From Sarcocystis neurona (taxonomy: Eukaryota; Apicomplexa; Conoidasida; Eucoccidiorida; Sarcocystidae): DNA of 64,000 nucleotides. The notes beneath the pieces were generated by a model. It did not search any database and was not told where the DNA came from. It worked only from the letters and a program-made list of their open reading frames with translations. Of this stretch, positions 36,302 to 49,157 are shown piece after piece. Position numbers and translations under genes: made by a program. The stretch lies in the NCBI GenBank assembly GCA_000727475.1, contig KL647291.1, forward strand, positions 4,350,828-4,414,827, given 5' to 3'. Within the stretch, counting starts at the first letter, position 1; every line of letters begins with the position of its first letter.

Positions 36302-37130
36302 GTACAGAGAAAGACAGAGAGTAAGACACGGGGAAGGAAACAGAAGAATTTACTTATATATATGTGTATTTCGAACAGATGTATGTATATATATATGTAT
36401 GTAAAGGTATACACATACATATATATATGTATATATGTATATATATAGGTGTGCCTCGGTGTAGACATGTCTGTAAGGAGTACGTGTAACGTCCTTGTCC
36501 GTGTCTACATTAAAATATCCGCCTTCACGGCGACCTCTTCACATAAGCAGAGGGCAATACATTTATGAATATATATATATGTACATATATATGGATTATG
36601 CGTGTATGTGTATGTATCTATATATTTGTATATACGTCCTGCGATTTCTTGGGAGAGAGAAGTATTTATGCACGTATATATACATATATATATGTATATA
36701 TATGTATATACATGAATAGGTGTACACGTGCGCCTACGCATATATACGCATGTGTGCCTGGATAGATATGTGTAACTTTGTATGTACGTTTGCTGAGTTC
36801 CTCACGCGTCCAGTTTTGTTGGCGCCATATTCATTTGAATAGTTAATACATATATATATATATATGTACATATGTATTTACGTGTACTCCACCGCATGTG
36901 GAACTCTAGGTGGTTTACATACCCATCGCCCACATATATATATATGTGCAGTTTCCGAAGAATACGTAATAAATGTGGGATTCGTTCGAAAGAAGTGGAA
37001 AAAGGTGTCTCCATGCAGATACGTAGAGGCTTTGCAGCACCGTATAAAGTAAGAGGCCGTTTTTGCGTGTGTCTCGTCTCTTCTTGGGAGACTGGAACTT
37101 TTGCATGCCGCTCTGAACGGCCTGGCAGTG
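34810..37130. other. Intergenic microsatellite region, no recognised gene
   Basis: Long (AT)n and (TATG)n stretches occur at 34930-35110, 35690-35770, 36270-36450 and 36560-36760, separated by complex sequence at 35140-35660 and 36000-36240. Frames there are open but show no domain I recognise. Confidence 0.5.
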
Positions 37131-37136
37131 CTGCGC

Positions 37137-38500
37137 TGAAACAGCAGCAGCAGGAAGACCCGCAGCAGCAATACCAACAGCAGCGACAGACGCAACAGGA
37201 GCCACAGCAACAGCAGCAACAGCAACAGCCCGACTGGCAGCAGCAACATCTGCAAAAGCAGCAGCCGCAGCGGCAACAGCCGCAGCGGCAACGGCTGCAG
37301 CAGCGACAGCGACGACAGCGACAGCGACGACAGCGACAGCAACGGCAGCGACAGCAACGGCAGCGACAGCAACAGCAGCGACAGCAACAGCAGCGACAGC
37401 AACAGCAGCGACAGCAACAGCAGCAGGAGCACCGGCAGCAGGGGCAAGAGCGGCAGCGGTATTGGCGGCAGCAACAAGGGCAAGGGCAGCAGCCGCAGCG
37501 GCAGCAACTGCAGCGTCAACAGCAGCCGCAGTACAGCAGGAACAGCAGTAGCAGCAGTAGTAACAGCACAAGCAACAGCCCGACCAGCAGCAGTAACAGC
37601 AGGACGTGCGACTTCAGCTGTGGGAGCGGCAGAAAATGCAGCGCAAATATTAGCAGAAAAAGTACCCTCATGCGCTACTGCTCCACTTGGGAATAAAAGA
37701 AAGAGGAAGCAGGAGGGGCGTGAGCAGCAGGAGCAGGAAGAGCAACAACACGAACAGCAGCAACAGGGAAGGGGAAGCAGGAACAGGAGCAGCAAGAAGG
37801 GCAGCAGCAGAGCAGCAGGCGCCGCAGGAGAAGCAGCGCCAGGAGCAACAAGAACAGCAGCAGCAGAGCTGCGGGAGCAGAAGCAAAAGGGCACGTGCGA
37901 CAATGAAGACATTGCCTGGGGTTTACTTGGGGCGCCATATTACAGATGGCATTCCCGAAGTCGCGAGCCACGAGGATTCGTTGAGGCGAAGCAGCACAAG
38001 CAGCAAGACCGGGAGCGGGTGCCACGAGTTCAGCAGCAGCGACATCAGCAGCAACAGCGTCGGCCACAGTGCTGAGAGCAGCAGCAGCTGCAGCAGGACC
38101 AGCGAGGAGGAGACGGGACTGCGGTGCAGCAGCAGCAGTAGCAGCATCGGCCTCGTAGGGTGGAGGCGAAGCAGCAGCGGCAACAACTGCGTCGGCCCAC
38201 TGGGGAGCAGCAGTGTCTGTTATTCGTGCGGGTGCGACACTGCAGACGTCGTGGAGAAGGCCAGGGACAGACTGCGTGGCAGCAGAAGCAACTGCAGCAG
38301 CGGAAGCAGCGAGAGCGACGAGAGGCTAGGAAACAACCCCTCCTGCAGCAGCAGCGGCAGCAACACGGCAAGTCCACGCCGCAGCAGCAGCAGGGGCACC
38401 TTTGGCAGCGAGGCCGGCAGAAGCAGTCTGGAGAGTAGCAGCAGCTGCAGCTGCCACCGGGGCAGCAACGGCAGAGACGTCGGCAGACTGCATTGGGGGT
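37137..38500. repeat. CAG arrays upstream of the carrier gene, including a 15-base tandem
   Basis: 37137-37600 is nearly continuous CAG with interruptions. At about 37300-37430 a 15-mer CAGCAGCGACAGCAA repeats in tandem. 37730-38490 continues as degenerate CAG/AGC. The plus frame reads Gln or Ser and the minus frame Leu or Ala. It may be 5' non-coding sequence or low-complexity N-terminal coding of the carrier gene. Confidence 0.6.
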
Positions 38501-38508
38501 GGCCCATT

Positions 38509-38962
38509 ATGTGCGGAAGAATTTCTGCAGTGCAGTCGTATTTTGTTCTTCCCTTAGCAGTCTGCTTCCCCAGCTCCTGGTCTTCTTCCCAAGCATCGGC
38601 CTTGTCTTCTTCTTCGTGGTTTTCCTCCTGTATTCCGTGCTCTTCTCCCTTCCCGTCTTCTTGTTCGTCTTTGCCGTCGTCGTCTTCTTCGTCTTCTTCC
38701 ACTTCCTCTCCTTCGCGGTCGTCCCCTTCCTTGGCATCTCCCACGTTTTCTTCTTCGTCTTCTTCGTGGTCTCCGAACTCGAACTCTCCCACTTCTGCGT
38801 CTTCTTCTTGTCTTTCCTTTCCGTCTTCCTCTTCCATTTCTGGAGGTGTCCCCACCGCTCGAGAAGTGGGCGCAAACACGAGCGCCGTGGCGTCTGGCGC
38901 GGCTGCTGTGCTGACCTGCTGTCTGCTGCATCCCCTCGATCTTATCAAAACTCGACAGCAAG
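38509..38962 (+). CDS. Carrier exon 1 (5' boundary uncertain)
   Basis: The reliable part, about 38840-38962, encodes [20 protein letters not shown] and DLIKTRQQ, which is helix 1 with the first signature. Upstream the frame is Ser-rich through a CTTC-rich tract back to an in-frame ATG at 38509; the frame stays open still further. Donor GTGAGG after CAGCAAG, phase 1. The true start could be any upstream ATG or another exon. Confidence 0.72.
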
Positions 38963-41900
38963 GTGAGGCAGCCTCGCTTCACACGTGAAGTAGCGGGACC
39001 GACAACACCAAAGAAAGCTGGGAGGCCGTGAAGCAGCAGACAGAGCAGAAGCAGAAGAAGCAGGAGACGCAGCAGCAGCAGGATAGAGGCAGAGGCAGCA
39101 GAAGCAGCAGAAGCGGAAGTCGCAGAAAGGAGGGAAAAGTGGGGACCTGCCAGGCGGCACCCAAGCACACAACAGATCAGAAAGCGAAAGAAGGAAAAGA
39201 AGACTTAGCAGGAGCTGCCGCAGAAGAAGCAGCAGCAACAGAACAAAAGAAGGAGCAGCGGTGCTTCAAGCGGTAGTTACTACAGACGCAGCAACAGTAG
39301 CAGCAACGGTAGTAACAACAGCAGCCTCCGCAGCAGCTGCAACACAGGAAGCAGTAGCGGCGGCGGCAGACGCAGTGGCTGCTGCAGAACCCACGGCAGA
39401 CGTAGCACCAGAGGCGACAGCAGTAACAACAACGGGCCAGCAGAAAAGACTGCAGATTCAGAAGCAGGAGCAGCCGCAGCAAGAGAATCAGCAGCAGGGT
39501 CGACAGCAGAAGCAGCAGTAGAAAGAGAGCAGACGCAACAGCAGCAGAGTGAGCAACGTAGCGGTAATACAGCTGGGACACACGCAGCGACAGAAGCAGC
39601 AACAGGGGCAGCAACAGAGAAAGAAGCAGCAATGGGAGCAGCACCGAAAGCAGCAACAGAAGGAACAGGAGTAGCAGTAAGAGGCAGAAGGAAAGTAAGA
39701 CGGCTGTTAGGAGACGCAGCCGTCGAAGCCCAGGAGCAGCAGAAGCAAGAGTGGCAAGAGAAACACCTTCCTCGCAGAAGCCCCCAAAGTCTGGACTGCC
39801 AAGAAGAAGAGAAAGGTGGCACGGCAGCAGCAGGAGCACCAGTAGAAAAAGAGGCGCAAGGGTCGCACGGGTAACAGCAGGCGCTTCAACAGCGGCAGCA
39901 AAAATACAGTAGGAGCCACATGTGGCGAGGACGAAGGAACAGCCGCAGCAGTAGCACAGGCGACGGCAGCAGCACAACAGACGCGCAGTGAGGATGAGGA
40001 ACTTGCCTCTTAAGTAGAAGAAGATGTACACGTCAGCAGCGGCGCACCAGCAGCTAAAGAACGCAGACTACCTGTGGACCAGCGGCAGGGGAGGAGCACG
40101 GGTTGCAGCTGCGGTAGAGGAATGCAGCTGCAGTAGGCCAAGAAACCGTAGATGAAGAATGAGGAGGAGCAGAAGCAGCAGCAGCAGCACAGCGAAGAAG
40201 CGAGCAGCTGAGCAAAGACATGCGTCACTTCGTCCGTGCTGGAGACCCAACAGGAGAAGGAAAGGACGAACGTAGCCCCACAAGGGTGTGCGCAGACGCA
40301 CACATACAAAGACACAGGAGGATAAGGATGGGAGGAGAAGCAGCAGAAACAGCTGCTGAAGAGTGGAACTTGCAGCGCCACAGGTGCCAGAAGGCAAAGC
40401 AGCAGCAGCACAGAGAGACACAGGCGTGTGAGTGTACATGCGAGAGTGCGTGACACCGCGGTCCGATGCGCTGCTGTTTTTTCTGCTGTTGCGGTTGCTG
40501 CGTGGCTGCTGTGCTGCTGCTGCTGCTGCAGTTTCCACTGTGACACAGGGAGCCGTGCCGAGGTACACCAGCACTGTTCAAGCTGTTCGCAGTATCTACT
40601 TGCTAGAAGGGTGCAGGGGCCTGTGGAAGGGAGTGACAGCAACAGCAGCAGCTTCAGGCGTCTCCTGGGCCGTCTTCCGATACCTGTACGTCTCGTCTCC
40701 GTCTCTCTGAGGACTGCCGCCTTATCGCAAGGCGCGTGCAGATCACTGTTGCAGCTGCTGCGCGACTGCCCCTTCTGCTGTCGCTGCTGTCCAAGTGCCG
40801 CTGCTCTTTCTGCTCCGTCCAGTCGACACAACTGTTGCTGCTGCTGTCCGAAGTGCCGCTGCTGTTGCTCCTGCGCGCAGCTGGGCCTCCTTCTGCTGCC
40901 GCTACGCGCAAGTGCCCCTGTTGTTGTTGCTGTGCGCAGTGCTGTGCTCCTTCTGTTGCTGTGAGAGACTGCGCTCGCCGCTTCTGTACTCCTGTCGGGT
41001 GCTGCTGCTACTCTTGCTGCTGCCCTCGCTTCTGCTGACTCTTGTTGGTCCTCCGCTTCTGCTCCAGTTACGGTGCTGTTTCTGCTAACGCCGTGGCTGA
41101 CGCTGCGTGTTCTGTCGCGCCGCTGCTGTTGCTGCTTCCTCCCCCTGCTGGTCCAATAGGGACGAAAGTTCCTGCTATAACTGCATGTTTACCTGCTGCT
41201 TCAGGATCAGCTACTGCTGCTGCAGTGTCTTCTGCTGCCGTATTTACTGCTACCGACGTTTCACTGCGTGCTGCTGCAGCTGCGTCCTGCTATCCGCTGC
41301 TGCTGCCGCCGACGCTGTGCTGCTGCTCCTTTGTTGCCGGCTTGCTACACACTGATTCCTTTGTTGTTGACAAGTTTAGTTGCTTCGACGATTGCTGCGG
41401 GTGCTGCTGCTTGAGTGGAAAAACTGGGATTCTAGCAGCAGGAGCTGGTCGCCGGTTGTTGGGGGCCTCAGGTGCTCCAAGAGCTTCTGTTGCGATGTCC
41501 CTGGGTGAACAAGCGAGATTCCTGGCATGCCTTCGTGGTCTGCTGTTGTTGTACCTGTTTCTGCTCTTCTCGCTGTCCTGCTGCTGATGTTGCTGCTTCT
41601 CTGCCGCAGGTTTGATGCTTGTCGCTACAAATTGGCGGCCGCCTCTGCTGCCGGGGCTGCGTCCATCCCGCCCCGTCCCAGTGCGTCTGCTGCGGGTCCT
41701 ACTGCTGCGGTTCCTGCACCTGCCTTTCCTGCTCCTCTTCTTTCTCCTGTTCGCATTCCTCTCTCTTCTGCTTCAGCTGTTCCTTCCTCAAAGCCGTCCC
41801 CTGCTGCAGAGACGGCACAGGAGATTCCAGACAGTTCGTCTTCTGCTCGTCCTGCTGTCGCACCTGCAGGCAGCAACAGCAGCAGCTGGCAGGCAGGCGT

Positions 41901-44900
41901 CACGGCTTCTGAACGAAGCGCAGTAGCAGCAGCACTCGAATTGGCCGACGACGCAGTAGCAGCAGACATCCTGCAAGAAGCACCGGCAACAGCAGGGCCA
42001 GCAGCAGTCCCAGAGGCCCCAGTGCCACCAACACGGACAACAGCAGCAGCAGCAGGAACAGCAACAGCAGCAGGGAGAGCAGCAGCACCAGCAGCAGCAG
42101 GAGGGACAGTAGCAGCAGGAAGGGCAGGTGCAGGAGCTGCAGGTGGCTCTTTTCGACTTGAAGAGCACGACGCGGGTCTGCTGCAGCAAGAGGGAGAGCG
42201 GCGGTCACGCAGTCAGCAGCAGCCGGAAGTCTCGTTTCGTCAGAACATTGTGAGCACCCATACCCGTACGCCTGGCTCTGGGCATGTAGCTCCATGTAAT
42301 AATATCTACCTACCCATGTGCGCACCTGCCTATCGTTCATATATCTTTGCCATCGACAAGTCGGTGTACGTCAAGGCATCCGCCTATGCATGTGTGTATG
42401 TGTCAGTGTGCGTGTGTATGTGTGTGTGTGTGTGTGGACGTATTCGTCTGCGACTGCAGCGGTACGCTTCTGGGTGGGTTGGAGGGGTGTGCATGTGTCC
42501 ACGCGGTGTATGTACACCCGAGGGAAGTAGGGCAGCCGTACCTGCAGCAGCAGGTCTCTATTGAGGGAGACGCGAGGAGACGCCTGATTTGAAAACGCGA
42601 AGGCGCCGGCGCCGCTCTCTGTGTGAGAGATGCGTCTCTGTACACGTATACTACGCCATTGACTGCCCATTCCACACGTAGACCAGAGGCCGTGCTGCCT
42701 TCTTTTCTTCTCTTCGTACACACAAGAAATCCTCTTTACGATGAACTCGTCAAGACACAGAGGAGCTGCGCGTATATGTAATGTAATTCAACCTATGTAC
42801 ATCTGTATAGGGTGCTCACGCAACCAGCATCCACATATATATATATATATGTGTACAGCGTGCTCACGCAATCAGCATTCAGTACAGTATATATATATAT
42901 GTATGTATATACGTTTGGATATATAGAGTAAGGACGTGTATATGTAATAGTTACGTCTGTAAAACATATATATAGTGGCGACGTGTATATGTAATAGTTA
43001 CATGCGTGTTGCACATGTTTAGTAGGTACGTGTGTGTGTAGTAGTATATATTGCCTATATATGGTAGGAATGTGCATTTGTATAGTACGTACATATCTAT
43101 TGGATACATATCGTAGGGACGTGTATAAGTGTATAGTCGTTACATACATATATATATAGTAGGGACGCGTATATGTAATACTTACATATAGACTGCATAT
43201 CGATAGTAGGGACGTGTATATGTATTAGTTATATATATATATTGCATGTGTGTAGTAGGGACGTGCATGTGTATAGCAGCTACATGTAGACTGCTTATGT
43301 CTACAAGGGACGTGCCTGCGCATGTGCGATGCGTACGTATATGTGAGAAGACGACGTGATAGAGGTGCCAGCGAAGTTGCAGCTGCCACTGCACGAAGCG
43401 AGGCCGCGATGCATGCATGCGTACTGTCCAGTATTTGCAAATAAATCGCTGCAAAACTATATATATATGTAAATGGAGTGACTGTATATACGTATATATA
43501 TATATATGTAGGTGGAAAAACTACATATATGTACGTTTATAGATGGCAAAACTGCATGTATACATATATATACGTGTAGTTGGAGAAACTGCATGGATAC
43601 GTATATACATATATACGTATGGATGGAAAAACAGTATATACATATATATGTATATGTGGATTGCTGGATGGGAAAACTATGTATGTGTTAGGTGGGAAAA
43701 TTCTATATATATATATATGCATAGGTGGAAAGACGGTATATATACATATATATGTGTTGGTGGAAAAGTACGTCGTTGTGTTCACTATTGTTAATATGTG
43801 TAGATGTGTAACTCAGGAGATGATGTGGAGATTGTGTCCTTCCCTTTCAAACGAAACTGTTCGCCTTTCTGTTTACATATTTGTTTGTATATTTGTTTGC
43901 ATGCTTGGGTCTGCCCTCGATCTACAGATACGTCAGTCTATATTTCTTCCATCCTTTCTTCTGGCTCCATAATATGATGTGAGGGGACGACGCATGCGCG
44001 TCTGTGTCATTGCGTGTGAAGTGTCGCATTGATGCGCCGTAGAACTCGCCAAGAAAAACGTTTTGCGTCGCTCTGCTGTGGGGGTGCAACACGCGCGTAC
44101 ACCTACGAATATCAGTGAATACCTACATACGCCTCTGTCCATCTCTTCATCTCTTCATCTATGTATACCTATGTGTATGTATACATATATCCGTATATAT
44201 GTCTCTCTCTCCATCCATGTATACCTACGTATATATATACATATATATATATATATATGTATGTGTATACATATATGTGTATATATGTCTCTCTCTTATG
44301 TGTGTGCCCCTGTGCATATACATATATATATATATGTATGTATGCGTACATGTGTATACATGTCTCTCTCTATCTGTGTATACCTCTCTATACAATATGT
44401 ATATGTATATATGTATATACATACATACCGCTCGAGTTTCTAGGACGTAGAGATGGTTTTGTGTCCGTGCTGTCATCATGGGGATGCAACAGGCGAGTAG
44501 TCTGGTGGCGGGCCTAATTTCGACGGTGCTGACTCACCCTCTGTGGCTGGCCAAAGCTCGGATGGAAATGCAAGCGTATGAGTCTCAGGTACGACGCCCA
44601 CACACGAGTTTGTTGCTGAAGAGGAAGAAGTCTTCATGTGTGCCGCAGCAGCAGGCGTGGCGCGCGCTTTTCCGTTCGACTCAGCGACCACCACCTGTCT
44701 GACTAGAGACCGAGGAAAGTGAAGGGGGTGGTGGTAGTGGCAGGCGTTTTTTCTTCGGTTGAACGCGGAGGTCCGGAAAAAGAGACGACCACGAAGAAGG
44801 TCGGCGAGAGAGTGTGTCTGCTCCGGCGACGGAGTGTAGGTGTGGAGGTCTCCGCAGTTCATTTCTGCAGGTCGGAGTTTTTCTCCGCTGACGAGACAGA

Positions 44901-47900
44901 GCAGTCGAAGGAGACAGAAGGCGAGACGCAGACGCAGAGACGAATATGCGCTTCTGGCTGTTGAAGGGGCAGTCGTTTTCTTTGAAGAGGGTGTCCAAGG
45001 AATATCTTTACAGGGGAGACGACGCGCCCGTCCCGTGTGCAGCCTGCTTCTTTGTGTGTGATTCTGTCTCGACGCGGTATAGTATAGAGACGCTCGGTTG
45101 CGTAGACCCAGGTGTGGATGTCTGTACGTATATCTCTGTGTGCATTTGTGTGTGTATTTGTATGTATGTTTGTTTGTGTACATGCCTGTGTAGGTCTGTA
45201 CGGATATGTGTCTGTGTCCACAGGTGTATTTGTATGTGTACATACGTGTGGATGTCTGTACATATATACATATATACGTATATGTATCCATAGATGTATT
45301 TGTAGGTGTATATGTGTGTGTGTGTGTGATGTCTGTACATATATATATAAATAAATCTGTGTCCATATGTGCACTTGTAGGTGTATATGTGTGTAAATGT
45401 CTGTACATATATATTTGTCTCTGTACATATATATATATGACGGTGTCTATATGTGGATTGGTACGTGTATTTGTGTGTGTATATACGTTGAAATGAATGT
45501 AGGTGCCTACGCATGTATCCGTGTGTGCATGTAAATGTGTCTGTGTGTGTATATATACGTGTACGTATATATATAGCTTGTATCTTTGGGTATGTACCTG
45601 TAAATGTATGTATGCATATATGGATGTGAATGTGTTTATCTACGTATTAGAGAATGTCTGTAAATACACGTTAGATATATGGCTATATCAGTGCGTGAGT
45701 GTGCGTGTGTTCCTGTACCTTAGCCGGTGTATACATATGTATATATACATATCTGTAGGGAGTTCCTGCCTTTTCTTCTCTGCTTGCGTAGTATATATTT
45801 AATACAGAGGACGCTTCACTCTCAGTCTTATATATATACGTGTACATGTGCGTGTCAGTGTGTATGCGTCGTAGATATAGTCGTACTTGGGGATGCATCC
45901 TTGCACACATATACGGCAGCAAGTGTACGTGTGGGGCCCTTTGTTGTAGCACTCGTAGACGTACGTATAGATATGCATGTAGATACTTGGTGTGGAGAAA
46001 TACATCAATATATGTGTGTGTGTATGGAGATGCTCTATATACCTGTTTATTTACAAGTGTGTATGGATACGTATATATGTACAAGCTGCAGGTGTATACG
46101 GGAACTTGCATGCTACCCAGAGTCTGCCACAAGATGCATGTCGTTGTTGTCAGGTGACATATATACACTGCACATACACGTATATCTATGCGTGTATATG
46201 TCTGCAAACGCATACATATATATATATATATGTATATACGTGTCTGCATGTGTGTGTGCGTATATTTATATGTTTGTTGTGTATATATACACTCCGCGCA
46301 TATATACATGTATGTATGTATGTATGTATGAATGTTCGAAGAACTCCCCCTCTCTTCATATATATATATCTATGTGCATGTTTGTGCGTGTGTTTATATG
46401 TGTGTGGTGTCTTTTGCTTTCTTGTGACGGCTTCCTTTGAGAGTTTCTACCCATCTTCCTTTCACGTTTCTTCGTCTTTCTCCTTATTTCTGTCCTGTGT
46501 GCCTCTTTCTGTTGCCGTCTGTCTTTCTGAAGAGGAAACAAGGATGGGAACTTTATCGAGGAACAGCAGACTGTCTTATAAAGACCGTCCGTGGGAAGGG
46601 CGTCAAAGGGCTTTATGCGGGCCTTGGAGCTGCCATTACTCTCGTGCCGCATGCAGCGCTGCAAATAATTGTCTACGAAGATTTGAAAAAAAAAGCTCGG
46701 CAAGACCAGCAGCACAAGCACCAGCAGCAGCTGGAACAGCAGCAGCAAAATTACCACCAGGTGCAGCAGCAGCTGCAGCAGCAGCAAAACTGCCAGCACA
46801 GCCGCCAGGTGTTGCAGCAGCAGAAGTTCTACGAGACGCCGCAGAAGCAGCAGCAACAACATTCCTTTGCGGCACGGCCGCCGCAGAAGGAGCCTCCTCA
46901 CCAGCAGCTGCAGCAGCAGGACGCTCCCCAGGCGCAGCTGCAGCGGCAAGTCCCTGCCCGAACGATTCAGCAGCAGACCGTGGGGAATGACTTGGAGCCG
47001 CGGGAGTACGGGAAGGCGGAGAGGAGAAGGGGAACGGAAGAAGACGCTGCTGCTGCTGCAGTGACTCTTGAGAAAGGGCGCGCAGCCAAACGAGGAGAAA
47101 CGTGAGGGCAAGCCACAGACACCAAGAGCAGTACGGCGGCGATGGCAGCAAACGCAGCAACAAAACAACAGAAATTGAAGAAGAAGAAAAGAGGGGGAAG
47201 TAGGAGAAGAAGAAGAATACGGGACCAATGCAGCACAGGAACAAAGTGCAGCAACCGTTGACAGCCAGCGCACCGGAGAGATATGTTACGTTGCCGCTAT
47301 AGGTCCGCAGAAAGCGACGATATCCATACATTTATATTTAATAGTGATACACAGACCTACATACATTTAATCGTCATACGAACACACACATGTATTTAGG
47401 AGTGGTATACACATATACACATATATGTAATACTGACACACACATACATAAACATCTGATACGCATGCGTAGATGTATTTAGTAGTGAGAGGCATGCACG
47501 TACACGCATTTAATCGTGAGATACATATACAGCCACGTGTACCCAGCCGTGATAGACTTGCGTACCTATGTTGAAGAGTGACACCGTCCTTTTCCCTTGC
47601 TGACTCCGCGCATAGAGATAGACACACCGCCCTTATGTATGGTGGACGACGAGTCTACGAAGATATATACTGACGTACCGTCCCTTTTGCGAGACAAACG
47701 CATACAGCAGCATATCCTGTATGTAGGTCAACCCGTCTATGGAAATGTAGGTTGACGTGCGTTCCCCTTCGCTCGCCTCCCCAGGGTGCACTTTCGGTCC
47801 CCGCATCGGTAGTCATCCCCTGCTTCTCCTCGCCTTGGCACACTGCTGCCGCTGCGCATCCGTCTGATGCAAGTCAATAACTTGCAACATATACATATAT

Positions 47901-49124
47901 GGGGGGGGAAGATATTTTATGGAAGTCGACAGTATGCATCATTCGTGCACATTAATGTCCGTGTATGGAGAGAGAGAAAAAAGAGGGGTCAGACACTCGA
48001 TGGAAGTCAAGTACATGCATGTGGTATATATATAGCGAAAGAGAAAGGCGTGTAGACGTGGACGCAGATATGTATGTATATGAACAGAAGGATGACATAA
48101 AGGTATATAGACTTCAGCTGAGACGCGTGTATATATATATATATATGTATAAAGAGAGAAAGAGAGAGAAAGATAAGGTCTAGGGGTGTAGCCATGGGTG
48201 CAGATACATATATATATATATGCGTGTGGAGAGAAAGATAATATACGGGTGTGTAGACTTGCATACAGATATATGTATATGTATATATGTGTGTGTATGG
48301 AGAGAAATATAATATACACGTATGTAGACGTGGACGCACATATATGTACATCTATACACGTGTGCGTATGTATTCATATGCCTAGACACAGCTAAATGTG
48401 GGTCTCGAACACACGGTGCTTGCTTGTTGTGCAGATGTGTACGTACACACATAAATAGATTAACACAGGCATGCCGGTAATTGCCATCGAAAAATCGTCT
48501 TCGCTAGAAATTCCCCTTTCCTTTACTCCTGCTGCGTTCCATTGACGGTGCGCGCCGTGTTGGAGCTGCACCTCACCATTTTGACGCGAGCGGCAAAAGA
48601 GACATGGAGCTACGTGACGTGCCTCGAAGACTGAGACAGCTGCAGCTGCAGGATATATATATATATATATGCATATATACGTGTGTGTGCGTATTTGTTA
48701 GGTAGGTGCGATATGTAGATGAAAGAATGGATTCTCTGTATATTCCTGCATGCACGCGACACGTGTGTGGCTACCACGACTATATAAATAATTATATGAT
48801 GGTTCGCAGTATGTAGCTGTTGCCTGTCGCTGCTGCTGCTGCTTCTCCCGTGGCGTTGGGAGCCCGTTTTTTCTGCTGCTGCTGTGTCTGAGCACCTCGT
48901 CCGTTAGTCTACGTGTCGGAGAACAACATTCGGAGCGGTCAAAACGTGGCCTATATCTCTGATTCTGTTCCTCTATAGATAGAGTAGATTTTGGAGGGAC
49001 AGGCGTGTCAAAATACTTTGAAATATTGCTAAGTATACGTATTCATACATTCACATGGAAGAGAAGAGACGTGATAAACATTGGTAGGTGTCTGCCTACG
49101 TATACTTCGAGACACATACACATT

Positions 49125-49157
<33 letters not shown>

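Noticed and set aside
36878..37912. 344-codon minus-strand Leu-rich frame
   Set aside because: Reverse reading of CAG arrays; no domain.
38220..38948. Minus-strand Glu/Asp-rich frame of 242 codons
   Set aside because: Antisense shadow of the CTTC-rich tract. The plus strand carries the conserved carrier helix in the same place.
42171..42249. Alternative carrier exon starting [11 protein letters not shown]
   Set aside because: The FDLK similarity is attractive, but the acceptor at 41609 with FDACRYK fits the exon 2 phase and the SLC25 alignment better.
42800..43330. Regularly spaced repeats that might suggest a CRISPR array
   Set aside because: Units are degenerate with no unique spacers, in a eukaryotic intron; a minisatellite explains them.
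44476..45514. Long minus-strand Tyr/Thr/His-rich frames
   Set aside because: Generated by the GTATATGTG minisatellite inside a carrier intron.
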